Below, piece after piece: positions 33,247-41,711 of a stretch of 64,000 bases of DNA. This stretch comes from Massilia eurypsychrophila (GTDB taxonomy: Bacteria > Pseudomonadota > Gammaproteobacteria > Burkholderiales > Burkholderiaceae_D): positions 236,313-300,312 of the forward strand of contig NZ_PDOC01000006.1 in the NCBI RefSeq assembly GCF_002760655.1, in the 5' to 3' direction. Numbering within the stretch: position 1 is the first letter of the stretch; each line of letters starts with the position of its first letter. Under the pieces are notes generated by a model. The model ran no database searches, was not told where the DNA came from, and saw nothing but the letters and a program-made list of their open reading frames with translations. The position numbers were made by a program, and so were the translations under genes.

Positions 33247-33848
33247 TTGCGGGCACCGTGGACGACGTCGACGAACTTCACTGCCTGCAACTCCATGTCG
33301 ATGATGAAGCTGTCGACCAGCGCGCGGAAGTGGCGGTAGAACACCAGCGCCGGCATGGCGATGGCCAGGCCGAAGCCGGTGTTATACAGCGCTACCGAAA
33401 TGCCGTGTGCCAGCTGGGCCGGGTTGGCGCCGGTTGAATTGGTTGCACCGAAAATTTCGATCATGCCAACCACCGTGCCGAACAGGCCCATCAGCGGGGC
33501 CAGCGAAGCGATGGTGCCAAGCGTGGTGAGGAAGCGCTCGAGCACGTGGGCGACGCCGCGGCCGGCCTCCTCGATCGACTCCTTCATCACGTCGCGCGGG
33601 GCGTCGACGTTGCGCAGCGCAGCGGCCAGCACGGCGCCGAGCGGCGAATTGTGTTCGAGCTTGTCGATGATGTCCGGCGTTACCTGGCCGTTGTGGTAGA
33701 CGCGGATGACCTCGGCCAGCAAGGGCTTCGGCAGGATCTTGCCGCGGCGCAGGTAAATCAGGCGTTCGATGATCAGGGCGAGGCCGACGATGGAGGCGAT
33801 CAGCAACGGCCAGATCGGCCAGCCTGCAGCTTGAAGAATGGCGAGCAA
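33243..33848 (-). CDS. exbB: MotA/TolQ/ExbB proton channel protein
   Basis: A 201-residue protein with three membrane helices. The best start is TTG at 33848, with AGGAG 5 nt upstream, giving LLAILQAAGWPIWPLLIAS. The frame is open to 33983, but that stretch is repeat-array DNA. The conserved core GTIASLAPLMGLFGTVVGMIEIF and the third helix (HGISVALYNTGFGLAIAMPAL) mark the family. It pairs with ExbD. Its upstream flank is the five-unit repeat array. Confidence 0.92.
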   Translation of the reverse strand: MLAILQAAGWPIWPLLIASIVGLALIIERLIYLRRGKILPKPLLAEVIRVYHNGQVTPDIIDKLEHNSPLGAVLAAALRNVDAPRDVMKESIEEAGRGVAHVLERFLTTLGTIASLAPLMGLFGTVVGMIEIFGATNSTGANPAQLAHGISVALYNTGFGLAIAMPALVFYRHFRALVDSFIIDMELQAVKFVDVVHGARK

Positions 33849-33928
33849 AGGAACTCCTGAATTTAGGTGGGGAATGACGTACGGCGAATGCGGCAATGTA
33901 ACGCGTTGCCAGCTGATCGGCAAGTATA

Positions 33929-34696
33929 GTTCTGCACACCTTCTGTGGATAAGATTGTGGGGAAGGACAGTGAGTGTAAGCAAGCCCCTTGATTCTTATA
34001 GGAATTTTCCTACTGCGCAAAAACAAGGCATGTGCGGAAATCTTCACAAAATCCCCGCGGCGGCGCGAAACAAGCCCCGCCGAACGCCGGCCAAGGAAAG
34101 TCCACGACTGTTCTCCCGTCGCACATCAATCAAAATGTTCTGCACACCTTTTGTGGATAAGAGTGTGCGCAACGCATTTGACTCTAGTTAAGACCGTTGA
34201 TTCCAAAGGGAAAATTCCGCCTGCATAAATTCAAGGCAGCAGTGGAAATCCGGCGGTTCGAAGCTGATCCCGCAGAGCGCCAAAGTTCTGCACATCTTTT
34301 GTGGATAAGATTGTGCGCAAGAACTTAGACTCTGCCTCAGGTCCTTGATTCGACTAGCTATTTAGTCTTTGCGCAAAATCAAGGCATCCTGCACAAATCT
34401 ACGGTAAATCGTCTTCCGGGCAATTGTGTCATGCTATTTTGTTCAGCATTTTGCGTGGGCGATCCGCTTCTGCACATCTTTTGTGGATAAGATTGTGCGC
34501 AAGGCCGTTGACACTACCCCAGGTCATTGATTCCAATAGGAAAATTCTTCGTGCGCAAAATATTGGCACCTGAAGCATTGCCCGGAAGCGCACTGTTTCG
34601 CACAGAAACTGTGGATAACTTTGTGAGCAAGTATGAAGAGTTTCGTCAAAGTCCTTGATCCGTAAGGCTTTTTCTGTTTTGCGAGAAATAAAGGCA
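33929..34696. repeat. Five 102-nt repeat units with perfect DnaA boxes and stem-loops
   Basis: Units lie at 33929-34030, 34137-34238, 34285-34386, 34467-34568 and 34595-34696, each exactly 102 nt, separated by unique spacers of 106, 46, 80 and 26 nt. Each starts GTTCTGCACA or similar and has TGTGGATAA (reverse complement TTATCCACA) at 33944, 34152, 34300, 34482 and 34610. Imperfect arms such as TGCACATCTT and AAGATTGTGCG flank it. A second dyad follows: CCTTGATT and AATCAAGG in unit 3, with inner arms GACTA/TAGTC there but TAGGAA/TTCCTA in unit 1. No convincing gene lies in 33849-34814. It could be a DnaA-titrating or origin-like site, or a repeated RNA element. Confidence 0.9.
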
Positions 34697-34814
34697 CAGT
34701 GGTTTCTCCTTTAAAATCAGTCACTTGTGAAAAAATACTTGTAAGCCCCGGCAATGTATGACATAAGCATGGCCGCCTTGAAAATTTGTGAATAGATCAC
34801 CCGAGCCCAGCCCT

Positions 34815-36176
34815 ATGCAGACCAGTTTCGACCCCGATTCCAGCTACGCCGCCCCGCCGGTGCTGACCGTCACCGCCCTCAACCAGCAGGTCGCGCGCTT
34901 GCTCGAGCGCACGTTCCCGCTGACCTGGATCGGCGGCGAGATCTCCAATTTCACCCGCGCCAGTTCCGGCCACTGGTATTTCACGCTCAAGGACGACGCC
35001 GCCCAGGTGCGCGCGGTGATGTTCCGCGGCCGCGCCCAGTTCGCCGGCTTCATGCCGCGCGAAGGCGACAAGGTCGAGGTGCGCGCGCTCGTCACGCTGT
35101 ACGGCGCCCGCGGCGACTACCAGATCAACGTCGAGTCGATCCGCCGCGCCGGCGTCGGCGCCCTGTTCGAAGCCTTCCTGCGCCTGAAGGAAAAGCTCGG
35201 CGCGCAAGGCTTGTTCGACGAGGACCGCAAGCGCGCACTGCCGCTGTTTACGCGCAGCATCGGCATCGTCACCAGCCCGCAGGCGGCGGCGCTGCGCGAC
35301 ATCCTGATCGCGCTGAAGCGGCGCGCGCCGCACATCCGCATCGTGCTGTACCCGAGCCCGGTGCAAGGCCTCGGCTCGGCCGACAAGATTGCCGAGGCAA
35401 TCAACAATGCGTCGCGCCGCGCCGAAGTCGACGTGCTGCTGGTGTGCCGCGGCGGCGGCTCGATCGAAGACCTGTGGAGTTTCAACGAGGAAGTAGTAGC
35501 ACGCGCCATTTCGGCATGCAGCATGCCGGTCATTGCCGGCGTCGGCCACGAGACCGATTTCACCATCGCCGACTTCAGCGCCGACGTGCGGGCGGCCACG
35601 CCGACCGCGGCGGCCGAGCTGGCCGCCACCGCGCGCGCCGACTGGATGGCGTCGCTGTCGGCCGACTGCACCGACCTGCGGCGCGCGATGCGGCGCACCC
35701 TGTCGGAGGCGAACCTGAACCTGGACAACTACGCGCGCCGCCTGATCAGCCCGTCGGCGCGGATCGGCCACCAGCGCCTGCAGGTGGTGGCGCTATCGAC
35801 CGCGCTGACGCACGCGGTGCGCGCGCCGCTCAACCGCAACAGCTTGACGCTGGCGCAACTGCGCGCGCGCTGGTCGCGTCATCGTCCCGACGTGCGCGGC
35901 TGGCGCGCCGAGATCGCCTCCCAGCAACGCCACTTCGCCGCTATCCTGGCCAGCCAGATGCGGGCGCGGCGCAATGCGCTGGCGGCGCTGTCGGCCCAGC
36001 TCGAACTGCTCAACCCGCAGCGCACACTCGAGCGCGGCTACGCCATCGTCAGCGACAGCCGCGGCCACGTGCTGCGCTCGCCGGCGGCGATCCGGGTCAA
36101 CGACAGGCTGATGGTGCGGCTGGCCGACGGCAGCGCGGAAGTTGGTGTTGCCACTGTGCAATGGCTACTGGAGTAG
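34815..36176 (+). CDS. xseA: Exodeoxyribonuclease VII large subunit
   Basis: A 453-residue cytoplasmic nuclease subunit that degrades single-stranded DNA together with XseB. The N-terminal OB-fold (about 15-115) includes [23 protein letters not shown]. The catalytic domain has [27 protein letters not shown] and [13 protein letters not shown]. The C-terminal half is a long coiled coil ending in LERGYAIV. The ATG at 34815 was chosen; an in-frame GTG at 34788 is possible. xseB is not adjacent. It diverges from exbB across the repeat array. Confidence 0.94.
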   Translation: MQTSFDPDSSYAAPPVLTVTALNQQVARLLERTFPLTWIGGEISNFTRASSGHWYFTLKDDAAQVRAVMFRGRAQFAGFMPREGDKVEVRALVTLYGARGDYQINVESIRRAGVGALFEAFLRLKEKLGAQGLFDEDRKRALPLFTRSIGIVTSPQAAALRDILIALKRRAPHIRIVLYPSPVQGLGSADKIAEAINNASRRAEVDVLLVCRGGGSIEDLWSFNEEVVARAISACSMPVIAGVGHETDFTIADFSADVRAATPTAAAELAATARADWMASLSADCTDLRRAMRRTLSEANLNLDNYARRLISPSARIGHQRLQVVALSTALTHAVRAPLNRNSLTLAQLRARWSRHRPDVRGWRAEIASQQRHFAAILASQMRARRNALAALSAQLELLNPQRTLERGYAIVSDSRGHVLRSPAAIRVNDRLMVRLADGSAEVGVATVQWLLE

Positions 36177-36272
36177 CGCGCCAGAAGCAAAAATGCAACG
36201 AACCCGCATCCGAATTACAATAAGAGTCGTTTCAACGATCAACGCTCTTCCCAATCAATAAAAGGACAATTC

Positions 36273-36851
36273 ATGGAACATACCCTGCCACCCCTGCCGT
36301 ACGCGATGGACGCCCTGGCTCCACACATCTCGAAAGAGACGCTGGAGTACCACTACGGCAAGCACCACGCGACCTATGTGACGAACCTGAACAACCTGAT
36401 CAAGGGCACCGAGTTCGAGAACCTGTCCCTGGAAGAGATCGTCAAGAAATCGTCCGGCGGCATCTTCAACAACGCCGCCCAGGTGTGGAACCACACCTTC
36501 TACTGGAACGGCATGAAGCCGGCCGGCGGCGGCGCGCCAAGCGGCAAGGTTGCTGACGCGATCAACGCCAAGTGGGGCTCGTTCGACAAGTTCAAGGAAG
36601 AATTCACCAAGTCGTGCCTGGGCAACTTCGGTTCCGGCTGGACCTGGCTGGTGCAAAAGGCCGACGGCGGCGTCGACATCGTCAACACGTCGAACGCCGG
36701 CACCCCGCTGACCACCGGCGACAACGCGCTGCTGACCTGCGACGTCTGGGAGCACGCCTACTACATCGACTACCGCAACGCCCGCGCCAAGTACGTCGAA
36801 TCGTTCTGGGGCCTGGTCAATTGGGACGCGGTCAACACCAACGCCGCGTAA
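36273..36851 (+). CDS. sodB: Iron superoxide dismutase
   Basis: A 192-residue cytoplasmic enzyme. Metal ligands are the His in YHYGKHH (about residue 27), the His in [10 protein letters not shown] (about 74), and the Asp and His in [14 protein letters not shown] (about 157 and 161). FYWNGMKP and the second-shell Gln in NNAAQVWN are typical of FeSOD rather than MnSOD. AAAGGAC lies upstream of the ATG, and a TACAAT-type -10 box is near 36218. A strong terminator follows. Very safe call. Confidence 0.97.
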   Translation: MEHTLPPLPYAMDALAPHISKETLEYHYGKHHATYVTNLNNLIKGTEFENLSLEEIVKKSSGGIFNNAAQVWNHTFYWNGMKPAGGGAPSGKVADAINAKWGSFDKFKEEFTKSCLGNFGSGWTWLVQKADGGVDIVNTSNAGTPLTTGDNALLTCDVWEHAYYIDYRNARAKYVESFWGLVNWDAVNTNAA

Positions 36852-36896
36852 GCAACGGCGTCGGACCGCAGCGGCCGACATCGTTGCGATCAAAAG

Positions 36897-36920
36897 AGCC
36901 CCGCTTGCGGGGCTTTTTTT
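36897..36920 (+). terminator. Intrinsic terminator of sodB
   Basis: AGCCCCGC and GCGGGGCT form an 8-bp stem with a 2-nt loop, followed by seven T. It lies 45 nt after the sodB stop. Confidence 0.9.
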
Positions 36921-36942
36921 CGCCTTGACCTTACAACCGGCT

Positions 36943-37536
36943 TCAGGCTGGCGAGCCCAGTCCGATCGGCGCCGGCGTGATGTTGGCGATCAGCGAGAAC
37001 AATCGGTCGAAGCCGTCCTTGTAGGCGGTGCCGGCGAGCGGATCCCAGTTGGCGGCGAACCAGCCGCCGACGTCGATCCAGTCCTGCGCCGTCAGGAAGC
37101 GGTCGGCCGCCGGCAACACCACATCCTCTTCGAGCCGCATGTGCGCCTGGCTGAAGGCGCAATACTCCTCCACCGCGCGGGCGAACGGCGCGAATCCGGC
37201 TTCGCGGTCCAGTTCGTATCGGGTCAGCTGGTGTTCGAGCTCGCGCACCATCGCTTCGCCGGCGACGTGTTGCGCACTCAGCTGCGCGATTTCTTCGTCA
37301 ACGATGCCGGTACGCTGCTGCAGCAACGTGAACAATTGCTCCTCTTTCGGGTGATGCAGCTTTTCGGGATAGTCGACGATGTACAGCAACATGGCGCGAA
37401 ACACCTTGCATGCGGGCGCCTTGGCGCCGTCGGCGGTGGCGCGGACGAAATGGCGCATCGCCTGCAGCACCGCCCACAGGCGGTCGTGTTCTTCATGGAT
37501 GACGCGGGTGCCTGCATGGATCGCTAAAGGGCGCAT
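36943..37536 (-). CDS. Hemerythrin-domain protein
   Basis: A 197-residue all-helical protein of the HHE family. His in IHEEHDRLW (about 14-18), the HHPKEEQ pair (about 62-67), a His in SAQHVAGE and the HMRLEEDVVLP motif supply the expected di-iron ligands. Such proteins bind O2 or NO or repair iron centres. No regulatory domain is fused. Its location beside sodB would fit oxidative or nitrosative stress, but they are convergent and not co-transcribed. Confidence 0.86.
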   Translation of the reverse strand: MRPLAIHAGTRVIHEEHDRLWAVLQAMRHFVRATADGAKAPACKVFRAMLLYIVDYPEKLHHPKEEQLFTLLQQRTGIVDEEIAQLSAQHVAGEAMVRELEHQLTRYELDREAGFAPFARAVEEYCAFSQAHMRLEEDVVLPAADRFLTAQDWIDVGGWFAANWDPLAGTAYKDGFDRLFSLIANITPAPIGLGSPA

Positions 37537-37814
37537 TGCTCAATTCCCGTAGTTTGGAGGGACAGACGCCGGACAGCATCGTGTCGGTATCGACATTACC
37601 AGCGCCGATGCTAGGCCCCGGCAACCGAAAAATCCATGATGTAAGTCAAGACGGGCACATCCACTAGTGCGGCGGAAACGACCCGGTTGGGTGCATTTTT
37701 TGTGCAATAACGATGTGGCGTCGTACAATTGACAATTCGCGGTGTTTGTCCCGGGCAAGCTCCGCAGCGGATCCTCCTTTATCGAACGCAGTCACACATC
37801 CGGTTGGGACACCA

Positions 37815-40595
37815 TTGAGTAATCCGGTCAAGTGGTCGGTACGCGGCCTGCTCTACACCCTCAGCGCCGCGGCCGTGATACCGGCATCGGTCCTGCTGGC
37901 GCTGTCGATCTACAATCAATACCAGTCCGACGAGCGCGATGCCGCCGTGTCCGCGCACAACCTGGCGCAGCTGACGGCCGACAATGTGCAAACGTTCCTG
38001 TCCGACAGCGAGCAGGTGCTGCGCAAGATCGCCCAGCGCCTGGAGGCGCGCGCGGCGTCCGGCCGCTGCGATCCGATCTTCGGCCAGTTCAAGGATCTGT
38101 ACCCGCAATTTACCAACCTGAGCCAGTCGACCCCGGACGGTTCGATTGTCTGCTCGACCATTGCGCAGCCCGGCAACAGCGCGGCCTTTGTCGGCAACGC
38201 CGCCTGGTTCAAGACGGTCTACAGCACCCGGAAATTTACGGTCGGCCCGCCCTATCTTGGCCCGGTCACGCGGCGCACGGTGGCGGTGCTTGCCCAGCCG
38301 GTATTCGACGGCGCCGGCAACATGACCGGCTCGGTCCAGATGCCGATCGACCTGGCGAAGTTTCGCGTCATTCCGGGCGCCGAGAAGCTGCCCGAATCGA
38401 CCATCATCTCGATCATCGATTCGGCCGGCGTGCTGGTCGCGCGCTCACGCAACAGCGAGCATTTCGTCGGCAAGGATTTAAGCCAGGCCCCTGCCATCAA
38501 GCTGCTGCTGCAGCAGCGCCAAGGCACGGGCCGCTCCATCACGTCCGAAGGCGTCGAACGCGTGTTCGGCTTCGTTGCCATTCCCGGCACCGAGTGGTTC
38601 GCCGTGGCCGGCATCGCCACCGACGTCGTGTTGTACAGCGCGCGGCGCTCGGCCATGCGCAGCGTGGCCTTCGGCAGCGTGACCTTGCTGTTCATCCTCG
38701 CGCTGACGATGTACCTGAGCCGGCGTATTGCCGCACCGATGGCCGCGGTGGCCCGCACCGCGCGCCAGGTCGCGGCGGGCGATCTGGACGCGCGCGTGCC
38801 GCTGGTCGGGCCGGCCGAAATTGCCGACTTCGCGGTCCAGTTCAACCGCATGCTCGATTCGGTGCGCGCCTCGCAAGGACAACTGGCGCAGGCGCAGTCC
38901 GAACTGATCTTGCTCGGCACCTGCGTGTCGCACCTGACCGACATGGTCGTCATCATGGACGCGCGCAACACCGTGCATGGCTGGCCGGTCATCTCGTTCG
39001 TCAACCAGGCGTTCGTCGACATCACCGGTTTTACGCGCGAGCAGGCGATCGGACGCCCGACCACCTTCCTGCACGGGCCGGGCACCGATCCGGCGGCGAT
39101 CGCCCACATCGGCGCCGGCTTCGCCTCGTACGCGCCGTTTCGCCAGCAGCTGGCCAACTACACGCGCGATGGCGTCCAAGTGTGGATCGAACTGGACATG
39201 ATTCCGATCCGCGCGGCCGACGGCACGCTGCAGCACTGGGTCTCGATCGAGCGCAACGTGACGGCGCGCAAACTGGCCGAGCAGCGCATCGAGCGGCTGG
39301 CCTACTTCGACAGCCTGACCGGCTTGCCGAACCGCACGCAGCTGATGGAGCGCATCGACGTCGCCCTCGCCGCCGCCGCGCGCGAGCGGCAACTGGGCGC
39401 GCTGCTGTTCGTCGATCTTGACAACTTCAAGCAGATCAATGACGCGCGCGGCCACGCCATCGGCGACGAGTTGCTGCAACTGGTCGCGCAGCGGCTCGTT
39501 GCGGTGGCCGGCGCTGCCAATACCGTCGCCCGCCTCGGTGGCGACGAGTTCGTCATCCTGATGACAGCCGTGGCGACCCAGCCGGAGGCAGCTGCGCGCA
39601 CCGCCCTGTCGCTGGCGGAAACAGTGCGCGGCGCACTGACACAGCCTTTCGAGATCCGCGACAATAGCTACAACTCCGGCGCCAGCATCGGCGTGGCGCT
39701 GCTGCGCTGCGCCGAGCAGAGCGCGCATGACCTGCTGCGCGAGGCCGACACGGCGATGTACACCGCCAAGAAAGGCGGGCGCGACCGGGTCGCGCTGTTC
39801 GAACCGATCATGCAGACCGAAGTGGAACTGCGGCTGGCGCTCGAACACGACCTGGCGCAGGCGCTCGCGGCCGGCCAGCTGGCGGTGCATGTGCAAAGCC
39901 AGGTCGACCAGCGCGGCCAGCCGGCCGGCGCCGAATTGCTGATGCGCTGGCGCCATCCGGTACGCGGCTTCGTGCCGCCGTCCGAATTCATTCCGATTGC
40001 CGAAGACACCGGCATGATCCTCCCGCTCGGCGCCTGGATGCTGGAGCAGGCGTGCGACACGCTGGCGCGCCTGCGCGAGGCCGGCAACGCGCTGCCGCTG
40101 TCGATCAATGTCAGTCCCAGGCAGTTTCGCCAGGCCGACTTCGTCAGGCAGGTCGAGGCGGTGCTGCGCAAGACCGGCGCGCCGGCCGCGCAGCTCATCT
40201 TTGAAGTCACCGAGGGCTTGCTGATCAACGACCTGGACGAGGCGATCGCGCGGATGGCCGACCTGGCCGCGCTCGGCATCCGTTTTTCGATCGACGACTT
40301 CGGCACCGGCTACTCCAGCCTGGCGTACCTGAACCGATTGTCGTTGCACGAACTAAAGATCGACCGCAGCTTCGTGCGCGACGCGCCCGACAACGACACC
40401 GACGCGGCGATCGTCAAGATGATCCTGTCGATGGCCAGGCACCTGGGCCTGCGGGTGGTGGCCGAAGGCGTCGAAACGCAGGCGCAGGCAAAGTTCCTGA
40501 TCGCCAACGACTGCCAGCTGATGCAGGGCTACTTGTTCGCGCGGCCGGTGCCGCTGGCGCAGTGGCAGCGCAGCATGACGTCGCAGATGGCCTGA
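37815..40595 (+). CDS. Membrane-bound PAS-GGDEF-EAL cyclic-di-GMP protein
   Basis: About 926 residues. An N-terminal membrane helix, a periplasmic dCache-like sensor (about 45-285), a second helix, HAMP, PAS, GGDEF and EAL domains follow in order. GGDEF is intact (RLGGDEFVIL) but lacks the RxxD inhibitory site. The EAL motif reads ELL; NVSPRQF, FEVTEG, DDFGTGYSS, KIDRSF and QGY remain, so phosphodiesterase activity is likely. The frame opens at an ATG at 37713. A promoter-like TTGTGC-18-TACAAT (37700-37729) overlaps that ATG, so TTG at 37815 was preferred. Confidence 0.88.
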   Translation: MSNPVKWSVRGLLYTLSAAAVIPASVLLALSIYNQYQSDERDAAVSAHNLAQLTADNVQTFLSDSEQVLRKIAQRLEARAASGRCDPIFGQFKDLYPQFTNLSQSTPDGSIVCSTIAQPGNSAAFVGNAAWFKTVYSTRKFTVGPPYLGPVTRRTVAVLAQPVFDGAGNMTGSVQMPIDLAKFRVIPGAEKLPESTIISIIDSAGVLVARSRNSEHFVGKDLSQAPAIKLLLQQRQGTGRSITSEGVERVFGFVAIPGTEWFAVAGIATDVVLYSARRSAMRSVAFGSVTLLFILALTMYLSRRIAAPMAAVARTARQVAAGDLDARVPLVGPAEIADFAVQFNRMLDSVRASQGQLAQAQSELILLGTCVSHLTDMVVIMDARNTVHGWPVISFVNQAFVDITGFTREQAIGRPTTFLHGPGTDPAAIAHIGAGFASYAPFRQQLANYTRDGVQVWIELDMIPIRAADGTLQHWVSIERNVTARKLAEQRIERLAYFDSLTGLPNRTQLMERIDVALAAAARERQLGALLFVDLDNFKQINDARGHAIGDELLQLVAQRLVAVAGAANTVARLGGDEFVILMTAVATQPEAAARTALSLAETVRGALTQPFEIRDNSYNSGASIGVALLRCAEQSAHDLLREADTAMYTAKKGGRDRVALFEPIMQTEVELRLALEHDLAQALAAGQLAVHVQSQVDQRGQPAGAELLMRWRHPVRGFVPPSEFIPIAEDTGMILPLGAWMLEQACDTLARLREAGNALPLSINVSPRQFRQADFVRQVEAVLRKTGAPAAQLIFEVTEGLLINDLDEAIARMADLAALGIRFSIDDFGTGYSSLAYLNRLSLHELKIDRSFVRDAPDNDTDAAIVKMILSMARHLGLRVVAEGVETQAQAKFLIANDCQLMQGYLFARPVPLAQWQRSMTSQMA

Positions 40596-40665
40596 ACGGG
40601 ACGCCCGCTGGGCGCCGAAATCGTCGGCCTCGACCTCGCGCAGCCGCTCAGCGCGCAATTGTTCG
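40596..40665 (+). pseudogene. Remnant of a TauD/TfdA-type dioxygenase N-terminus
   Basis: Directly after the GGDEF/EAL stop, in the same frame, the DNA reads RPLGAEIVGLDLAQPLSAQ. This resembles the start of Fe/2-oxoglutarate dioxygenases of the TauD/TfdA family (LGAEI-G-DL--PL). Homology stops within about 25 codons where the GGGGTCAGACC repeats begin. The rest of the gene is absent. The match is short, so the call is tentative. Confidence 0.4.
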
Positions 40666-40689
40666 CATCAAAACCAAGGTCAAACCCAT

Positions 40690-40755
40690 GGGGTCAGACC
40701 CGGTTTTTGCTCGGCGTTTCGGCGTTTTAGCCATATATCAAACGGGTCTGACCCC
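40690..40755. repeat. 66-bp inverted-repeat element, copy 1
   Basis: Bounded by GGGGTCAGACCCG and CGGGTCTGACCCC, which are near-perfect inverted ends. The interior TTTTTGCTCGGCGTTT and TATCAAA are shared with copy 2. It could fold as one long hairpin. Non-coding. Confidence 0.8.
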
Positions 40756-40825
40756 GAGTTGAAACGCGCGGCTGCCCAGACGGTTGGCACTGTGGCCAAG
40801 GCCAACTATTCGGAAAAATTAAATT

Positions 40826-40890
40826 GGGGTCAGACCCGTTTTTTGCTCGGCGTTTGCGCGCTTTCGCCTGTATCAAACGGGTCTGACCCC
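40826..40890. repeat. 65-bp inverted-repeat element, copy 2
   Basis: Same ends and core as copy 1, 70 bp further on: GGGGTCAGACCCG, then TTTTTTGCTCGGCGTTT, TATCAAA and CGGGTCTGACCCC. About ten positions differ in the middle. Non-coding, 111 nt before the response regulator. Confidence 0.8.
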
Positions 40891-41001
40891 GAATTGTAGG
40901 GTTGGCAAGTTGTCGTGAAAATGTAGCGAGATGTCAGCTTGTGTCGAAGGATGGGATTTTGGGCAATGGCTCTACTACAATAGCTGCCGAGGAGAGTTGC
41001 C

Positions 41002-41688
41002 ATGTTTCGAGTGATGCTAGTGGAAGACGATGCCAGGCTCGCCGAGCTGGTGATGGAGTATTTGAGCGGCTACGAGTTCGAGGTCGAACTGGTCACCCGC
41101 GGCGACCAGGCGCTGGCGCGCTTCGCCGACATCGCGCCCGACCTGGTCGTGCTCGACCTGATGCTGCCAGGCCTCGACGGCATGGTGGTGTGCCGCCAGC
41201 TGCGCGCCGTCAGCGAGGTGCCGATCCTGATCCTGACCGCGCGCGAAGATTCGTACGATGAGGTGTCGGGACTCGAGCAAGGCGCCGACGACTTCCTCAA
41301 CAAGCCGGTGCAGCCGCGCGTGCTGCTGGCGCGCCTGCGCGCACTGATGCGCCGCGCCAGCGCACGCCCGGCCACCGATGGCCAGCCGCTGGTGTTCGGC
41401 GCACTGACGATCACGCCAAGCGAACGCAGCGTCAGCTGGCGCGGTGAGCCATGTGTGCTCAGCAATACTGAGTACAAGTTGCTGCTGGTGCTGGCCAGCT
41501 CGGCCGGCCAGGTGCTGTCGCGCGACGCGCTGTTGAAAAAGATGCGGGGTATCGAATTTGACGGCCTCGACCGCAGCATCGACAACAGCATCTCCAAACT
41601 GCGGCGTCGCTTCGACGATGCCGCCTCGGAAAAAATCAAGACCGTGTGGGGCGAAGGCTACCTGTTCTCGCCGTCAGCCTGGGCTTGA
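41002..41688 (+). CDS. OmpR/RstA-family response regulator
   Basis: A 228-residue transcription factor. The receiver (1-118) has VEDDARL, phosphoacceptor Asp in VVLDLMLPG, Thr in LTAR and Lys in LNKPVQP. A winged-helix DNA-binding domain follows (about 130-225; LSNTEYKLLLVLASSAGQVLS, DRSIDNSISKLRRRF, GEGYLF). It most resembles RstA. GGAGAG lies 8 nt upstream, and a TACAAT -10-like box is at 40976-40981. Its likely partner kinase starts 3.07 kb downstream rather than adjacent; three minus-strand genes and a transposase remnant lie between. Confidence 0.92.
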   Translation: MFRVMLVEDDARLAELVMEYLSGYEFEVELVTRGDQALARFADIAPDLVVLDLMLPGLDGMVVCRQLRAVSEVPILILTAREDSYDEVSGLEQGADDFLNKPVQPRVLLARLRALMRRASARPATDGQPLVFGALTITPSERSVSWRGEPCVLSNTEYKLLLVLASSAGQVLSRDALLKKMRGIEFDGLDRSIDNSISKLRRRFDDAASEKIKTVWGEGYLFSPSAWA

Positions 41689-41711
41689 CCGAACTTACTC
41701 GAACTCTTAAT

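Noticed and set aside
33929..34696. Calling the DnaA-box array oriC outright
   Set aside because: None of dnaA, dnaN, gyrB, rpmH, gidA or parAB is in the window, and no clear AT-rich unwinding element was seen; kept as a hypothesis.
34524..34754. A 76-codon minus-strand frame in the repeat array
   Set aside because: It reads across repeat units with no coding bias and no ribosome site.
33849..34814. CRISPR array
   Set aside because: Units are 102 nt, diverged, with unequal spacers and stem-loops; no cas genes nearby.
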